Positions 33,249 to 42,045 of a stretch of DNA of 64,000 bases are shown here, one piece after another. Both the position numbers and the translations under genes were made by a program. Source of the stretch: Streptomyces sp. NBC_00464 (GTDB lineage: Bacteria > Actinomycetota > Actinomycetes > Streptomycetales > Streptomycetaceae). Under the pieces are notes generated by a model, which saw nothing but the letters and a program-made list of their open reading frames with translations, was not told the origin of the DNA and made no database searches. Where the stretch lies: positions 3,844,001 to 3,908,000 of the forward strand of contig NZ_CP107899.1 of assembly GCF_036013915.1 (NCBI RefSeq), in the 5' to 3' direction. Positions within the stretch are counted from its first letter, which is position 1. Each line of letters opens with the position of its first letter.

Positions 33249-34142
33249 ATGAAGAGAGTGAGCTTCGCCGAGTTCGGCGGTCCCGATGTTCTGCAACTCC
33301 TCGACGCCGAGGAGCCCCACGCGGGCCCCGGCCGCATACGCATCGCCGTGCGGGCGGCGGGGGTGAACCCCGTCGACTGGAGGGTCCGTGAGGGCCAGGT
33401 CCTGGGGGCGCATCCGATCGAGCTGCCCGCAGGGGTCGGGCTGGACGCCGCCGGGGTGGTGGACGAGGTCGGCGAGGGGGTCGAAGGGGTGGAGATCGGT
33501 GACGCCGTGTTCGGTGAAGGCTCCTGCACCTACGCCGAGTTCGCCGTGCTGTCGGCGTGGGCGGCCATGCCCGAGGGGCTGACGTTCGAGGAGGCCGCCG
33601 GATACCCGTCCGTGGTGGAGACCGCGTTGCGCATCATCCGCGAGGTCGGTGTGGAACCCGGGCAGACGCTCCTGGTCAGCGGTGCGTCCGGAGGAGTCGG
33701 ATCGGCTGTGGTGCAGATCGCCCGCGACCGCGGCATCACGGTGATCGGTACGGGCGGAGCCGCGAACCAGGACTACCTGCGTGGCCTGGGCGCCCTCGCC
33801 ACGACGTACGGCGAGGGCTGGGCCGAGCGGGTGCGTCGGCTCGGGCCTGTCCATGCGGCGCTCGATGTGGCCGGCTCGGGCGTGATCCGGGAGCTCGTGG
33901 AGCTGACCGGGGACCCGCACAAGGTGGTCTCCATCGCCGATCTCGCCGCACCGGAACTCGGCGTCCGGTTCTCCGGGGTGGCCGGGAGCGTGCCGGACGC
34001 GCTCGCGGAAGCCGCCGGCCTCATCGCGCGGGGGAGGCTCCACATCCCGGTCGAGAAGGCGTACCCGCTGGCCGACGCGGCGGCGGCCCACGTGGACAGC
34101 CGGGCCGGCCACACCCGCGGGCGCAGGGTCCTGGTCGTCTGA
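33249..34142 (+). CDS. NADPH-dependent quinone/enone oxidoreductase
   Basis: The 297-residue MDR protein of the NADP-dependent quinone oxidoreductase group carries VRAAGVNPVDWRVREG in the GroES-like part and LLVSGASGGVGSAVVQIARDRG in the Rossmann part. It is zinc-free. ATG 33249 begins MKRVSFAEFGGPDVL, matching family N-termini. The divergent TetR and shared dyads suggest substrate-inducible expression. Confidence 0.86.
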   Translation: MKRVSFAEFGGPDVLQLLDAEEPHAGPGRIRIAVRAAGVNPVDWRVREGQVLGAHPIELPAGVGLDAAGVVDEVGEGVEGVEIGDAVFGEGSCTYAEFAVLSAWAAMPEGLTFEEAAGYPSVVETALRIIREVGVEPGQTLLVSGASGGVGSAVVQIARDRGITVIGTGGAANQDYLRGLGALATTYGEGWAERVRRLGPVHAALDVAGSGVIRELVELTGDPHKVVSIADLAAPELGVRFSGVAGSVPDALAEAAGLIARGRLHIPVEKAYPLADAAAAHVDSRAGHTRGRRVLVV

Positions 34143-34181
34143 GCCGAGTCCGACACCCGTGCAGTGCGCGGGGATCGGCGG

Positions 34182-34227
34182 ACCGGGGCCCGTCGGCACG
34201 GGGCGGCGGCCGGCCCCGGGCCCCGGT
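34182..34227. terminator. Stem-loop between oxidoreductase and EamA gene
   Basis: ACCGGGGCCC (34182-34191) pairs with GGGCCCCGGT (34218-34227), with a GC-rich interior, between convergent genes. Confidence 0.6.
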
Positions 34228-34296
34228 GCACGTGGTCATCCGCAGGGGTGAGCCCGTGCGGACGGTGGTCGCCTGGTGGCCTCCGCGGATCGCGCA

Positions 34297-35235
34297 TCAG
34301 GCGTTCTGCGGTGACCGTGAGGACCCGTCGGCCGCCGTTTCGCCGACCGCACCCCGGGAACGGTGCGGTCCTCGGCGGTCGCGGCCGGGCCGGCGGAGGC
34401 CGATGACGACGCCCGCGGTGACGAGAAGTGCCCCGATGACGTCGGCGGGGCCCGCCGAGCCGAGGCCGAGTGCGACGGTGGTGAGCAGGGCGCCCACGGG
34501 TACGAGGCCGGCGAAGAGGCCCGCGCGGTCGGCGCCGAGGCGGCGCAGCGCGTCGTACCAGAGGAAGAACGCGGCGGCGGTGACGATCGCGCCGAGGTAG
34601 AGGAAGGCGGCGGCCTCACCGGGCGCGGGCAGCCGCAGGGCGTCCGTACCTTCCAGGGCGAGGCTCGCGGCCAGCAGCAGGGGCACGGACAGGGCGGCGG
34701 GGTAGGCGGCGACCCGCAGGGGGCCGATCTTGGGCAGCAGCGGGATGGCGAGCAGGGAGAAGGCCACCTCGCAGACGAGCGCGCCGAGCGACAGCAGGAG
34801 GCCCTCCAGGCTGCCCGAGCCGAGTCCGGCGGCGACGGCTGCGCCGAGTGCGACCACGAGCGCGGCGCCGACGGTGTGCGGGGCCGGGCGGCGGCGCTCC
34901 ATCAACGGCCCGAGGAGGGCGAGGACGAGGGGGACGGCTCCGACCACGGTGCCGATCATCGCGGGTCCGGCGTGCCGGGTGGCCGCGACGAGGAAGAGAT
35001 TGAAGCCGGCCAGGCCGGTGGCGGACAGTGCCGCCAGGAGTACGAGGTCACGTGCCGTCAGGCTGACGCGGGGCAGGCGCTGGTGGCGTACGACGACGAG
35101 CAGGATCGCTGCGGCGAGCGCATAGCGCAGGGCCTGTCCTGCTAAGACCGGATAGTCGGCGATGGTGGCGGACACGGCTGTCGAGGTGCCGACGAGCAGC
35201 ATGGCCGATGCGGCGCCGATGGAGGCGGACTTCAT
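34297..35235 (-). CDS. EamA/DMT superfamily transporter
   Basis: The 312 residues form ten predicted TM helices in two EamA halves (about 5-140 and 150-290), beginning MKSASIGAASAMLLVGTSTA. Drug/metabolite exporters of this family move amino acids or small metabolites. The gene overlaps the SDR gene by four bases, so both are translated from one message, which may mean export of the SDR product. A basic tail follows the last helix. Confidence 0.85.
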   Translation of the reverse strand: MKSASIGAASAMLLVGTSTAVSATIADYPVLAGQALRYALAAAILLVVVRHQRLPRVSLTARDLVLLAALSATGLAGFNLFLVAATRHAGPAMIGTVVGAVPLVLALLGPLMERRRPAPHTVGAALVVALGAAVAAGLGSGSLEGLLLSLGALVCEVAFSLLAIPLLPKIGPLRVAAYPAALSVPLLLAASLALEGTDALRLPAPGEAAAFLYLGAIVTAAAFFLWYDALRRLGADRAGLFAGLVPVGALLTTVALGLGSAGPADVIGALLVTAGVVIGLRRPGRDRRGPHRSRGAVGETAADGSSRSPQNA

Positions 35236-36110
35236 GCTGCGTGCTCCTGCTGCGTCGAGGCGGCGGCCGACGGGGTGGCCGACGGGGTGGCGGCCAACGA
35301 GACGGCGGCCGACGGGGTGGCGGCCGACGGGGCGGTGAGGACCTTGCGGGTGACGCGCTCGGCGATGGCGGCGACCAGGGTGCGGGGGCGGCGGGGTGTC
35401 AGGTGGGCGCCGAGGGCGTTGCCGAAGCCGGGGGCGACATAGCCGCGGTCGCGGTCAAGGGCGCGCAGGGCGGCGCGTACGACGGGTTCCGGGGTGGTCA
35501 TGGAGCCGGTGACGGCCGCCTTGCGGGTGCCGATGGTCTCGAAGAAGGCGGTCTCGACCGGGCCGGGGCACAAGGTGAGCACGCGGATGCCGCGCCGGCG
35601 GTACTCCTGACGCAGGGCGAGGCCGAAGTTGAGCACGAAGGCTTTGGACGCGCTGTAGACGGCGAAGTACGGGGACGGCTGGAAGGCGGCGTTGGACGCG
35701 ACGTTGACGACCGCGCCGCTGCCGCGCTCCAGCATGCCGGGCAGCAGCAGATGGGTGAGGTCGACGAGGGCGACGACGTTGACCATGAGCTGGTCGTGGT
35801 CGCGGGCCCAGGAGATTTCCTCGAACCGGCCGCAGGTGCCGAAGCCGGCGTTGTTGACCAGCAGGTCGACGTTCAGGCCGCGTTCTGCCAGCTCGTCGGC
35901 GATGCGGCGGGCCGCGTCCGGCTCGGCGAGGTCCTGGACCAGTACATGGGCGCGGACGCCGTGGTGGGCGATCAGTCGCGCGGCGAGCGCGGCGAGCCGG
36001 TCGCCGGACCGCGCCACCAGGATCACGTCGTGCCCCTGGGCGGCGAGCTGCTCGGCGAACTCCGCGCCGAGCCCGGACGATGCTCCGGTGACGAGGGCGG
36101 TGCTGTGCAT
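35232..36110 (-). CDS. Short-chain dehydrogenase/reductase
   Basis: This 292-residue classical SDR has the nucleotide-binding TGASSGLG (9-16), NNAG (89-92 region) and the active-site YSASK (about 154-158) with a preceding Ser. The substrate is unknown. The C-terminal 45 residues are a low-complexity Ala/Thr/Ser/Pro extension coded by imperfect DNA repeats (about 35264-35335). ATG 36110 has GGAGGA four bases upstream. It is divergent from the TetR gene at 36252 and co-transcribed with the EamA transporter. Confidence 0.86.
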   Translation of the reverse strand: MHSTALVTGASSGLGAEFAEQLAAQGHDVILVARSGDRLAALAARLIAHHGVRAHVLVQDLAEPDAARRIADELAERGLNVDLLVNNAGFGTCGRFEEISWARDHDQLMVNVVALVDLTHLLLPGMLERGSGAVVNVASNAAFQPSPYFAVYSASKAFVLNFGLALRQEYRRRGIRVLTLCPGPVETAFFETIGTRKAAVTGSMTTPEPVVRAALRALDRDRGYVAPGFGNALGAHLTPRRPRTLVAAIAERVTRKVLTAPSAATPSAAVSLAATPSATPSAAASTQQEHAA

Positions 36111-36251
36111 GAGTTCCTCCTGCGATCGGTGGCAACTAGGACGTGACAGTACTAGTAACTGGAGAAAATGCAACGGCTCTGATGCAGATATGGCTGGGAT
36201 CGCATCTTGGTTGTACTGTGTTTCAGGACAAGTGGTCGAGTGGGAGGCGTA
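36111..36251. promoter_or_regulatory. Divergent promoter between SDR and tetR genes
   Basis: The 141 relatively AT-rich bases contain a near-palindrome CAGTACTAGTAACTG (about 36147-36161) with a central ACTAGT, a candidate site for the TetR protein. Confidence 0.4.
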
Positions 36252-36842
36252 ATGGGCGAGATGGCGGCACGACCGCTGCGGGCGGACGCGGAGCGCAGCG
36301 TGCGCGCGGTCCTGGAGGCGGCCGAGCGGGTGCTCGCCGAGGACCCCGGCGCATCCATGGAGCAGATCGCCGCGGCTGCGGGAGTGGCCCGGACGACGAT
36401 CCACCGGCGGTTCGCCAATCGGCAGTCGCTGATCGAGGCGCTGGCTTTGTCGGCGGCCCGCCAGCTCGCCCAGGCGGTGGACGACGGCCGGCCGGACACC
36501 GCGCCGCCGCTGGTGGCGATGCACCGGATCACGGCCAACGTGCTTCAGGTCAAGGGCGCTTGGGCCTTCGCCCTGGGGCTGCCGGCGGATCCGGACAGCG
36601 AGGCAGCCGTCCTCCAGCAGGACATCGACCGCCGCTGCGTCGCCGTGCTGCAGCGGGCCCAGGCGGAAAAGGTCATCGACTCGGCGGCCGATCTGGAGTG
36701 GGTGCGCCGGGTCTACTACGCGCTCATCGGGGAGTCCCTGCGCGGCAACGCGGACGGTTCCGACCCGGACGGCGCCGACCCGGACGCGCTCGCCGCCCGC
36801 ATCATCGACACCCTGCTGCACGGTGCGGGGCCGCGCGCCTGA
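36252..36842 (+). CDS. TetR/AcrR family transcriptional regulator
   Basis: The 196 residues include an HTH at about 12-55 (RAVLEAAERVLAEDPGASMEQIAAAAGVARTTIHRRF) and a C-terminal ligand domain. ATG 36252 has GGAGG five bases upstream; an in-frame upstream start lacks a box. It is divergent from the SDR-EamA operon and is its probable repressor. Confidence 0.86.
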   Translation: MGEMAARPLRADAERSVRAVLEAAERVLAEDPGASMEQIAAAAGVARTTIHRRFANRQSLIEALALSAARQLAQAVDDGRPDTAPPLVAMHRITANVLQVKGAWAFALGLPADPDSEAAVLQQDIDRRCVAVLQRAQAEKVIDSAADLEWVRRVYYALIGESLRGNADGSDPDGADPDALAARIIDTLLHGAGPRA

Positions 36843-36892
36843 ATCGGGAGCGGCCGGGCGTCCTCACGGGACGGGTCGGCGGTGGGTGAACG

Positions 36893-36938
36893 CGAAGGTG
36901 CCCGGCGCATGCGAGACCGCACGCGCCGGGCACCTTCG
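36893..36938. terminator. Bidirectional terminator between tetR and DD-carboxypeptidase
   Basis: CGAAGGTGCCCGGCGC (36893-36908) pairs perfectly with GCGCCGGGCACCTTCG (36923-36938): a 16-bp stem and 14-base loop between convergent genes. Confidence 0.85.
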
Positions 36939-36986
36939 TACCGCTGCGGTACTTCCGTGGCGCAGGGCCACTTCCGTACCGCTGGG

Positions 36987-37886
36987 CTACTTCTTGAAGC
37001 CGTAGTCCATGAGCTTCTTCGCGTCCGCCGTGCGGGTCGCCTCCGAGGTGGAGGTCAGGACCGTGCCGATGACGGTCTTCCCGTTGCGGGTCGCCGCGAA
37101 GACCAGGCAGTACTTGGCCACCGCGCCGGAGCCCGTCTTCACGCCGATCGCGCCGCTGTAGGTCCCCAGCAGCTTGTTCGTGTTGGTCCACGACATGTAG
37201 CGGTAGCCGCCGCTCTTCGTCGTGACCTTCTGCTTCGTCGACTTCGTCTTCACGACCGTGCGGAACGTGGAGTACTTCATCGCGCTGCTTGCGATCTTCG
37301 TCAGGTCCTTCGGGGTCGAGTAGTTGGACCCGTTCCCTATGCCGTCGAAGGAGTCGAAGTGCGTGTTCTTCAGGCCGAGGGTCTTGGCCGTGCTGTTCAT
37401 CTTGCCGATGAACGACTTCACCCGGGCCGCGCGCGTGGTGCCCGAGCCGAACTTGTCGGCCAGGGCGTACGCGGCGTCGCAGCCGGACGGCAGCATCAGG
37501 CCGTACAGCAGCTGACGGACCGTGACCTTGTCACCCACGATGAGGCGGGCCGAGGACGCGCCCTTGGAGACGATGTAGTCGCTGTACGCCTTCTGGATCG
37601 TGACCTTGGAGTCCAGGTTGAGGCCCTTCGTGGCCAGCACCACCCGGGCGGTCATGATCTTCGTCGTGGAGCCGGTGGAGCGACGGGTGTCCGCGGCCTT
37701 GCTGAACAGGGACTTCCCGGTGCCGTTGTTCATCACGTAGCCGCCCTTGGCGACAAGCGTGGGAGTCGGCGGCGTGGCGGCCTGTGCCGTGGAGGCGAAC
37801 GCGCCGCCCGCGATGACGGCACCTGCGGTGAGGGCCACCGTGGCGGTGGCGGATGCGCGCCTTATGCGCTGAATGCCGAGTTTCAA
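36987..37886 (-). CDS. Secreted D-alanyl-D-alanine carboxypeptidase, S11 family
   Basis: The 299 residues start with a signal peptide (RRASATATVALTAGAVIAGG, cleavage near AQA). Catalytic motifs: STTK (S73-K76), SGC in place of the usual SGN (S134-C136) and KTG (K250-G252). It trims the terminal D-Ala from peptidoglycan stem peptides, limiting cross-linking. There is no C-terminal membrane anchor helix, so it may be released or wall-associated through its basic surface. The start is TTG with GGAG about 8 bases upstream. The protein is lysine-rich and less GC-biased in usage than neighbours. It is monocistronic, ended by a strong terminator. Confidence 0.9.
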   Translation of the reverse strand: MKLGIQRIRRASATATVALTAGAVIAGGAFASTAQAATPPTPTLVAKGGYVMNNGTGKSLFSKAADTRRSTGSTTKIMTARVVLATKGLNLDSKVTIQKAYSDYIVSKGASSARLIVGDKVTVRQLLYGLMLPSGCDAAYALADKFGSGTTRAARVKSFIGKMNSTAKTLGLKNTHFDSFDGIGNGSNYSTPKDLTKIASSAMKYSTFRTVVKTKSTKQKVTTKSGGYRYMSWTNTNKLLGTYSGAIGVKTGSGAVAKYCLVFAATRNGKTVIGTVLTSTSEATRTADAKKLMDYGFKK

Positions 37887-38106
37887 GTTGAATGCTCCAA
37901 ATGCCCCTGGAATGCGGCCACATAAGGGTGCCGCGCGCTGATGAGACCTATGGGGCCGATAAATGGTTGTGGCATGTGGGGGGTGATTTCTTACGACATC
38001 CGGGGGCTCGGATTCCGGACCGCGCCCAGGGGGAGACAGGTGTCCGTGTCGTCCGCATCGTGGAACGGGTCCCTCGTTGCGTGCATGTTGTATCTATGCT
38101 GTGTGC

Positions 38107-38781
38107 ATGCCTGCCCCCGCCTCCTCGCCCGTCCGCCCGCCCGTGAAGCAGCCACCCGCCGCCGAACGCGTCTACACCCACATCAAGGACGCGGTCCTGG
38201 ACCGCCGCTACGAGGGCGGGACGCTCCTGACCGAGGGGGATCTCGCCGAGGCCGTGGGGGTCTCCCGTACGCCTGTGCGCGAGGCGCTGCTGCGGCTGGA
38301 GGTCGAGGGGCTGATCAAGCTCTACCCGAAGAAGGGCGCCCTGGTGCTCGCCGTCTCCGCCCAGGAGATCGCGGACGTCGTGGAGACCCGGCTGCTGGTC
38401 GAGGAGTTCGCCGTGCGCCGGGCCGTGCCCGCGTCGGCGAAGCTGATCGCCCGGCTGGAGGAGCTTCTTGAGGAGCAGCGGCAGATGTCCGAGGCCGGCG
38501 ATCTGGCCGCCGTCTCCGTGAAGGACCGCTGCTTCCACGCCGAGATCGTCCGCCACGCGGGCAACGAGATCCTGTCCCGCCTCTACGACCAGCTGCGCGA
38601 CCGCCAGCTGCGGATGGGCGTCGCCGTCATGGAGGCCCACCCGGGCAGGATCGCCGCCAACATCGCCGAGCACGGTGAGCTGCTGGAGGCGATCAGGGCC
38701 GGTGACGCGGACGGTGCCGCGCAGGTCGTGCGCCGCCATGTCAGCCGGGTCAAGGTGCTGGTCCGGGGTGAGGACCGGTGA
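38107..38781 (+). CDS. GntR family transcriptional regulator, FCD type
   Basis: The 224 residues have an N-terminal winged helix (about 20-88; RVYTHIKDAVLDRRY, VSRTPVREALLRLEVEGLI) and a C-terminal all-helical FCD effector domain with metal-binding His residues (FHAEIVRHAG, EHGELLEAI). It overlaps the MFS gene start (GTGA), so it most likely regulates that transporter in response to its substrate. The ATG 38107 was chosen over the in-frame ATG 30 bases earlier. A TATGCT hexamer just upstream could give a leaderless message. Confidence 0.88.
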   Translation: MPAPASSPVRPPVKQPPAAERVYTHIKDAVLDRRYEGGTLLTEGDLAEAVGVSRTPVREALLRLEVEGLIKLYPKKGALVLAVSAQEIADVVETRLLVEEFAVRRAVPASAKLIARLEELLEEQRQMSEAGDLAAVSVKDRCFHAEIVRHAGNEILSRLYDQLRDRQLRMGVAVMEAHPGRIAANIAEHGELLEAIRAGDADGAAQVVRRHVSRVKVLVRGEDR

Positions 38782-40085
38782 GTTCCGCCGCCCCCACCCT
38801 GTCCCTGCCCGGTGACCCGCCCGGCGGCCGGCGTGCCGCCCGGGTCTGGGGCATCGGCGTCGCCGTCTACTTCGTCGCCATCATCTTCCGCACCAGCCTG
38901 GGTGTCGCCGGACTCGACGCGGCCGACCGCTTCGACGTCAACGCCTCGGCGCTCTCCACCTTCTCCATCCTCCAACTCCTCGTCTACGCGGGCATGCAGA
39001 TACCCGTCGGCCTGATGGTCGACCGGCTCGGCACCAAGAAGGTCCTGGCCATCGGGGCCGTCCTGTTCACCCTCGGACAGCTCGGCTTCGCGCTCTCCCC
39101 CTCGTACGGCACCGCGCTGGCCTCCCGCGCCCTGCTGGGCTGCGGCGACGCGATGACGTTCATCAGCGTGCTGCGGCTGGGGGCCCGCTGGTTCCCGGCC
39201 CGCCGCGGCCCGCTGATCGGGCAGGTCGCCGCCCTCTTCGGGATGGCGGGCAACCTCGTCTCGACGCTGGTCATCGCCCGCTCCCTGCACGGCCTCGGCT
39301 GGACCACCACCTTCGTCGGCAGTTCGCTGGCCGGGGTCGTGGTGCTGGTGCTGCTCCTGCTCTTCCTGAAGGACCACCCCGAGGGGTTCGAGCCGCCGCC
39401 CGCCGAGCACGCCGGAGCGACGTACGTACGCAAGCAGATCGCCGCCGCCTGGCGGGAGCCCGGCACCCGGCTCGGGATGTGGGTGCACTTCACGACGCAG
39501 TTCCCGGCCATGGTGTTCCTGCTGCTGTGGGGCATGCCGTTCCTGGTGGAGGACCAGGGGCTGAGCCGGGGGACGGCGGGGGAGCTGCTCACCCTGGTGG
39601 TGCTCTCCAACATGGCCGTCGGCCTCGTCTACGGGCAGGTCATCGCCCGCCACCACGCGGCCCGGATCCCGCTCGCGCTGGGGACGGTCGGCATGACGGC
39701 CCTGCTGTGGGCGTCGGCCATCCTCCACCCCGGGGACCACGCCCCCATGTGGCTGCTGGTCACCCTGTGCGTGGTACTCGGCGCCTGCGGGCCCGCCTCG
39801 ATGATCGGCTTCGACTTCGCCCGCCCGGCCAACCCGCCGGAGCGCCAGGGCACCGCGTCGGGCATCGTCAACATGGGCGGCTTCGTCGCCTCCATGACCA
39901 CGCTGTTCGCCGTCGGTGTGCTGCTGGACGCGACCGGCGACAACTACCGCATCGCGTTCGCCTCGGTCTTCGTCCTGGAGGCGCTCGGCGTCGTGCAGAT
40001 CCTGCGACTGCGGCTGAAGGCCGCGCACCGGGAGCGGGAGCACCATGTGATCAGCCGCGTGGAGGCCGTGCACGTGCCCGTGTGA
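38778..40085 (+). CDS. Major facilitator superfamily transporter
   Basis: The 435 residues include twelve predicted TM helices, with the MFS loop 2-3 motif GLMVDRLGTKKVLAIG. The extended cytoplasmic loop after helix 6 contains DHPEGFEPPP. Anion/cation or sugar-acid symporters of the ACS group look similar, but the substrate is not certain. GTG 38778 overlaps the gntR stop. It is ended by a strong stem-loop. Confidence 0.88.
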   Translation: MSSAAPTLSLPGDPPGGRRAARVWGIGVAVYFVAIIFRTSLGVAGLDAADRFDVNASALSTFSILQLLVYAGMQIPVGLMVDRLGTKKVLAIGAVLFTLGQLGFALSPSYGTALASRALLGCGDAMTFISVLRLGARWFPARRGPLIGQVAALFGMAGNLVSTLVIARSLHGLGWTTTFVGSSLAGVVVLVLLLLFLKDHPEGFEPPPAEHAGATYVRKQIAAAWREPGTRLGMWVHFTTQFPAMVFLLLWGMPFLVEDQGLSRGTAGELLTLVVLSNMAVGLVYGQVIARHHAARIPLALGTVGMTALLWASAILHPGDHAPMWLLVTLCVVLGACGPASMIGFDFARPANPPERQGTASGIVNMGGFVASMTTLFAVGVLLDATGDNYRIAFASVFVLEALGVVQILRLRLKAAHREREHHVISRVEAVHVPV

Positions 40086-40105
40086 CCGCCCGACCCCAGT
40101 AACGG

Positions 40106-40141
40106 CGGTGCGCCCGTCCCCCCTGCGGGGCGGGCGCACCG
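40106..40141. terminator. Terminator between MFS gene and the isomerase gene
   Basis: CGGTGCGCCCG (40106-40116) pairs with CGGGCGCACCG (40131-40141), with CCCC/GGGG pairing possible in the loop, between convergent genes. Confidence 0.8.
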
Positions 40142-40165
40142 GTTGCCGTGGCTACGGGGTGACGA

Positions 40166-40990
40166 CTACGGGGTGACCGCGAAGTTCTGCAGGATGGCGG
40201 CGGCCAGGTCCTGATCGCCCTCGGCCTTGATCCGGTCCGCCACCGCGCTCGCGCGCACCCGGCCGCAGGCGAGGCGTACGTACGTCTCCCAGTCCATCGC
40301 CAGCGTCACCGCGGGTCCCAGCGACGGCGCACCGTCCACCGAACCGCGGCCCTCCGCGTCGACCCTGACCGTGCGCAGGAACTCCACCGGACCGTGCACA
40401 TCCAGCACGACCGCCGAGTTGGGCGGTGCGCCCGCGTCCTTGGCCACGACCTTCGGCAGCGCCAGGAGCAGCGTGTCCCGGACGATCGTGGCGCCGGGGG
40501 ATTCCAGGTTGCCGGGCTTGCCCAGCGCCGTACGCAGGTCCTGCTCATGCACCCAGACGTCGAAGGCGCGCATCCGCAGCGCCAGTTCGAGGGTCTGCTC
40601 GGTGCCGAGCGGCGCCCGCGTCATGGTCTCCGGGTCACGCGTCTCGTTGCGCAGCTGACGGGACCGGCGGATGATCGTGTACTCCAGCTCGGAGGTCATC
40701 TCCGGTGCGGTGTGGTGGCGCCGCACGTCGACCTGCATCTCCATGTAGCGGGCGAAGTCGTTCTGCACATGGAAGAGATCGCGCGGAAGTGTGTGGATGG
40801 GGCGCGGGTCGCCGAGCTGTTCGCACTCCATGCCGATGATGTGCGAGACGATGTCGCGCACCGACCAGTTGGGGCATGGCGTACGGCCGTTCCACTCCCC
40901 CTCGGTGAGCGGGCTCACCAGCTCGGCTATCGACTCGATGGAGTGGGTCCAGGCGTCGGCGTAGGTCTGGAGGCTGGGATGGACGGTCAC
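40166..40990 (-). CDS. Maleylpyruvate isomerase/DinB-like mycothiol-dependent family protein
   Basis: The 274 residues form an N-terminal DinB-like four-helix domain (about 10-165) with LSPLTEGEWNGRTPCPNWSVRDIVSHI-type sequence, in which His50 and the later DVWVHEQDLR histidine and aspartate form the metal site, and a C-terminal sterol-carrier-like domain. Family members use mycothiol in isomerisation or detoxification. The specific reaction is unknown. It is divergent from the nitrilase gene, with a 190-base intergenic region. Confidence 0.82.
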   Translation of the reverse strand: MTVHPSLQTYADAWTHSIESIAELVSPLTEGEWNGRTPCPNWSVRDIVSHIIGMECEQLGDPRPIHTLPRDLFHVQNDFARYMEMQVDVRRHHTAPEMTSELEYTIIRRSRQLRNETRDPETMTRAPLGTEQTLELALRMRAFDVWVHEQDLRTALGKPGNLESPGATIVRDTLLLALPKVVAKDAGAPPNSAVVLDVHGPVEFLRTVRVDAEGRGSVDGAPSLGPAVTLAMDWETYVRLACGRVRASAVADRIKAEGDQDLAAAILQNFAVTP

Positions 40991-41179
40991 GGGACCCCTC
41001 GTGCGGTTCTGCGGTGCATGGGCTGGAGAACTGGGCTCGGACGGCGGACTGCGGGGGCTGCCGGGCAGTGAGGTTCGGTCGGTCGGTCCAAGCTACGCTG
41101 CGAGCAGGCACCCCGGCAGTGCTTTCGTGTGACGATCGTAGGCCCGTGTTGACGGCTCGAATGCCAGGACGGTGGTAGT

Positions 41180-41980
41180 GTGCGCGCCTCCCTCATCCAG
41201 ATCGCAGTAGACCCGGACGAATCCGTCAATTCCCGCAGGGGACGCGCGGCTTCGCTCGTCGCGGCCCAGCGGGGCGCGGACCTGGTGGTCCTGCCCGAAC
41301 TCTGGCCGGTCGGAGCCTTCGCCTACACGGCGTTCGAGGACGAGGCCGAACCGCTGCACGGCCCCACGCACGAGGTGATGGCCAAGGCCGCCGCCGACGC
41401 CGGGGTCTGGCTGCACGCGGGCTCCTTCGTCGAACGGGCCGACGACGGCACGCTCTACAACACCACGCTCGTCTTCACGCCCGAGGGCGAGCGGGCCGCC
41501 GTCTACCGCAAGATCCACCGCTTCGGCTTCGACAAGGGCGAGGCGGTCATGATGGGCGCCGGCGACGAGCTGGTGACGCTCGCCCTGCCGCAGACCACGC
41601 TCGGCCTGGCCACCTGCTACGACCTGCGCTTCCCCGAGATGTTCCGGGGACTGGTCGACGCCGGCGCCGAAACCCTCGTCGTCGCGGCCGGCTGGCCCGA
41701 GCGCCGCCGCGCCCACTGGACGCTGCTGGCCCAGGCGCGGGCCGTCGAGAACCAGGCCTACGTCCTGGCCGTCGGCTGTGCCGGCACCCACGCCGGGGTC
41801 CCGCAGGCGGGGCACAGCATCGTCGTCGACCCCTGGGGCGAGGTGCTCGCCGAGGCGGGCGCGGGCGAGGAGGTGCTGACCGTGGAGTTCGACCCGGCCG
41901 GGGTCGCCACCACCCGGGAGCAGTTCCCCGCGCTCAAGGACCGCCGGCTGGGGCTCGCCGCGCCGACGGGCCTGGTCTGA
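41180..41980 (+). CDS. Carbon-nitrogen hydrolase (nitrilase superfamily)
   Basis: The 266 residues contain the full catalytic triad: Glu40 (VVLPELW), Lys111 (YRKIHRF) and Cys146 (CYDLRF). The closest pattern is the omega-amidase/Nit2-like or deaminated-glutathione amidase branch, which hydrolyses amide bonds of small metabolites in the cytosol. The GTG 41180 start directly precedes RASLIQIAVDPDE. It is convergent with the LURP gene, with a parS site in between. Confidence 0.88.
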   Translation: MRASLIQIAVDPDESVNSRRGRAASLVAAQRGADLVVLPELWPVGAFAYTAFEDEAEPLHGPTHEVMAKAAADAGVWLHAGSFVERADDGTLYNTTLVFTPEGERAAVYRKIHRFGFDKGEAVMMGAGDELVTLALPQTTLGLATCYDLRFPEMFRGLVDAGAETLVVAAGWPERRRAHWTLLAQARAVENQAYVLAVGCAGTHAGVPQAGHSIVVDPWGEVLAEAGAGEEVLTVEFDPAGVATTREQFPALKDRRLGLAAPTGLV

Positions 41981-42009
41981 GGGAGCACGGGCCCGGCCTC
42001 GGGGAGAGC

Positions 42010-42037
42010 GGTGCCTGTTTCACGTGAAACAGGCACC
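42010..42037. other. parS site inside a 28-bp perfect palindrome
   Basis: The 14-bp core GTTTCACGTGAAAC (42017-42030) is an exact parS. The symmetry extends perfectly seven more bases on each side (GGTGCCT / AGGCACC), so the site could also fold as a hairpin terminator for the convergent nitrilase and LURP genes. It is the second exact parS in the window, 37.3 kb from the first. Confidence 0.92.
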
Positions 42038-42045
42038 ACCCGGGT

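Noticed and set aside
32603..36842. Genomic island boundary
   Set aside because: Several regulators and oxidoreductases look accessory, but no integrase, tRNA or direct-repeat attachment site was found.
36935..36999. Short repeats TTCCGTACCGCTG near the carboxypeptidase stop
   Set aside because: Two imperfect copies of about 13 bases next to a strong terminator; no array or spacing pattern that would suggest CRISPR.
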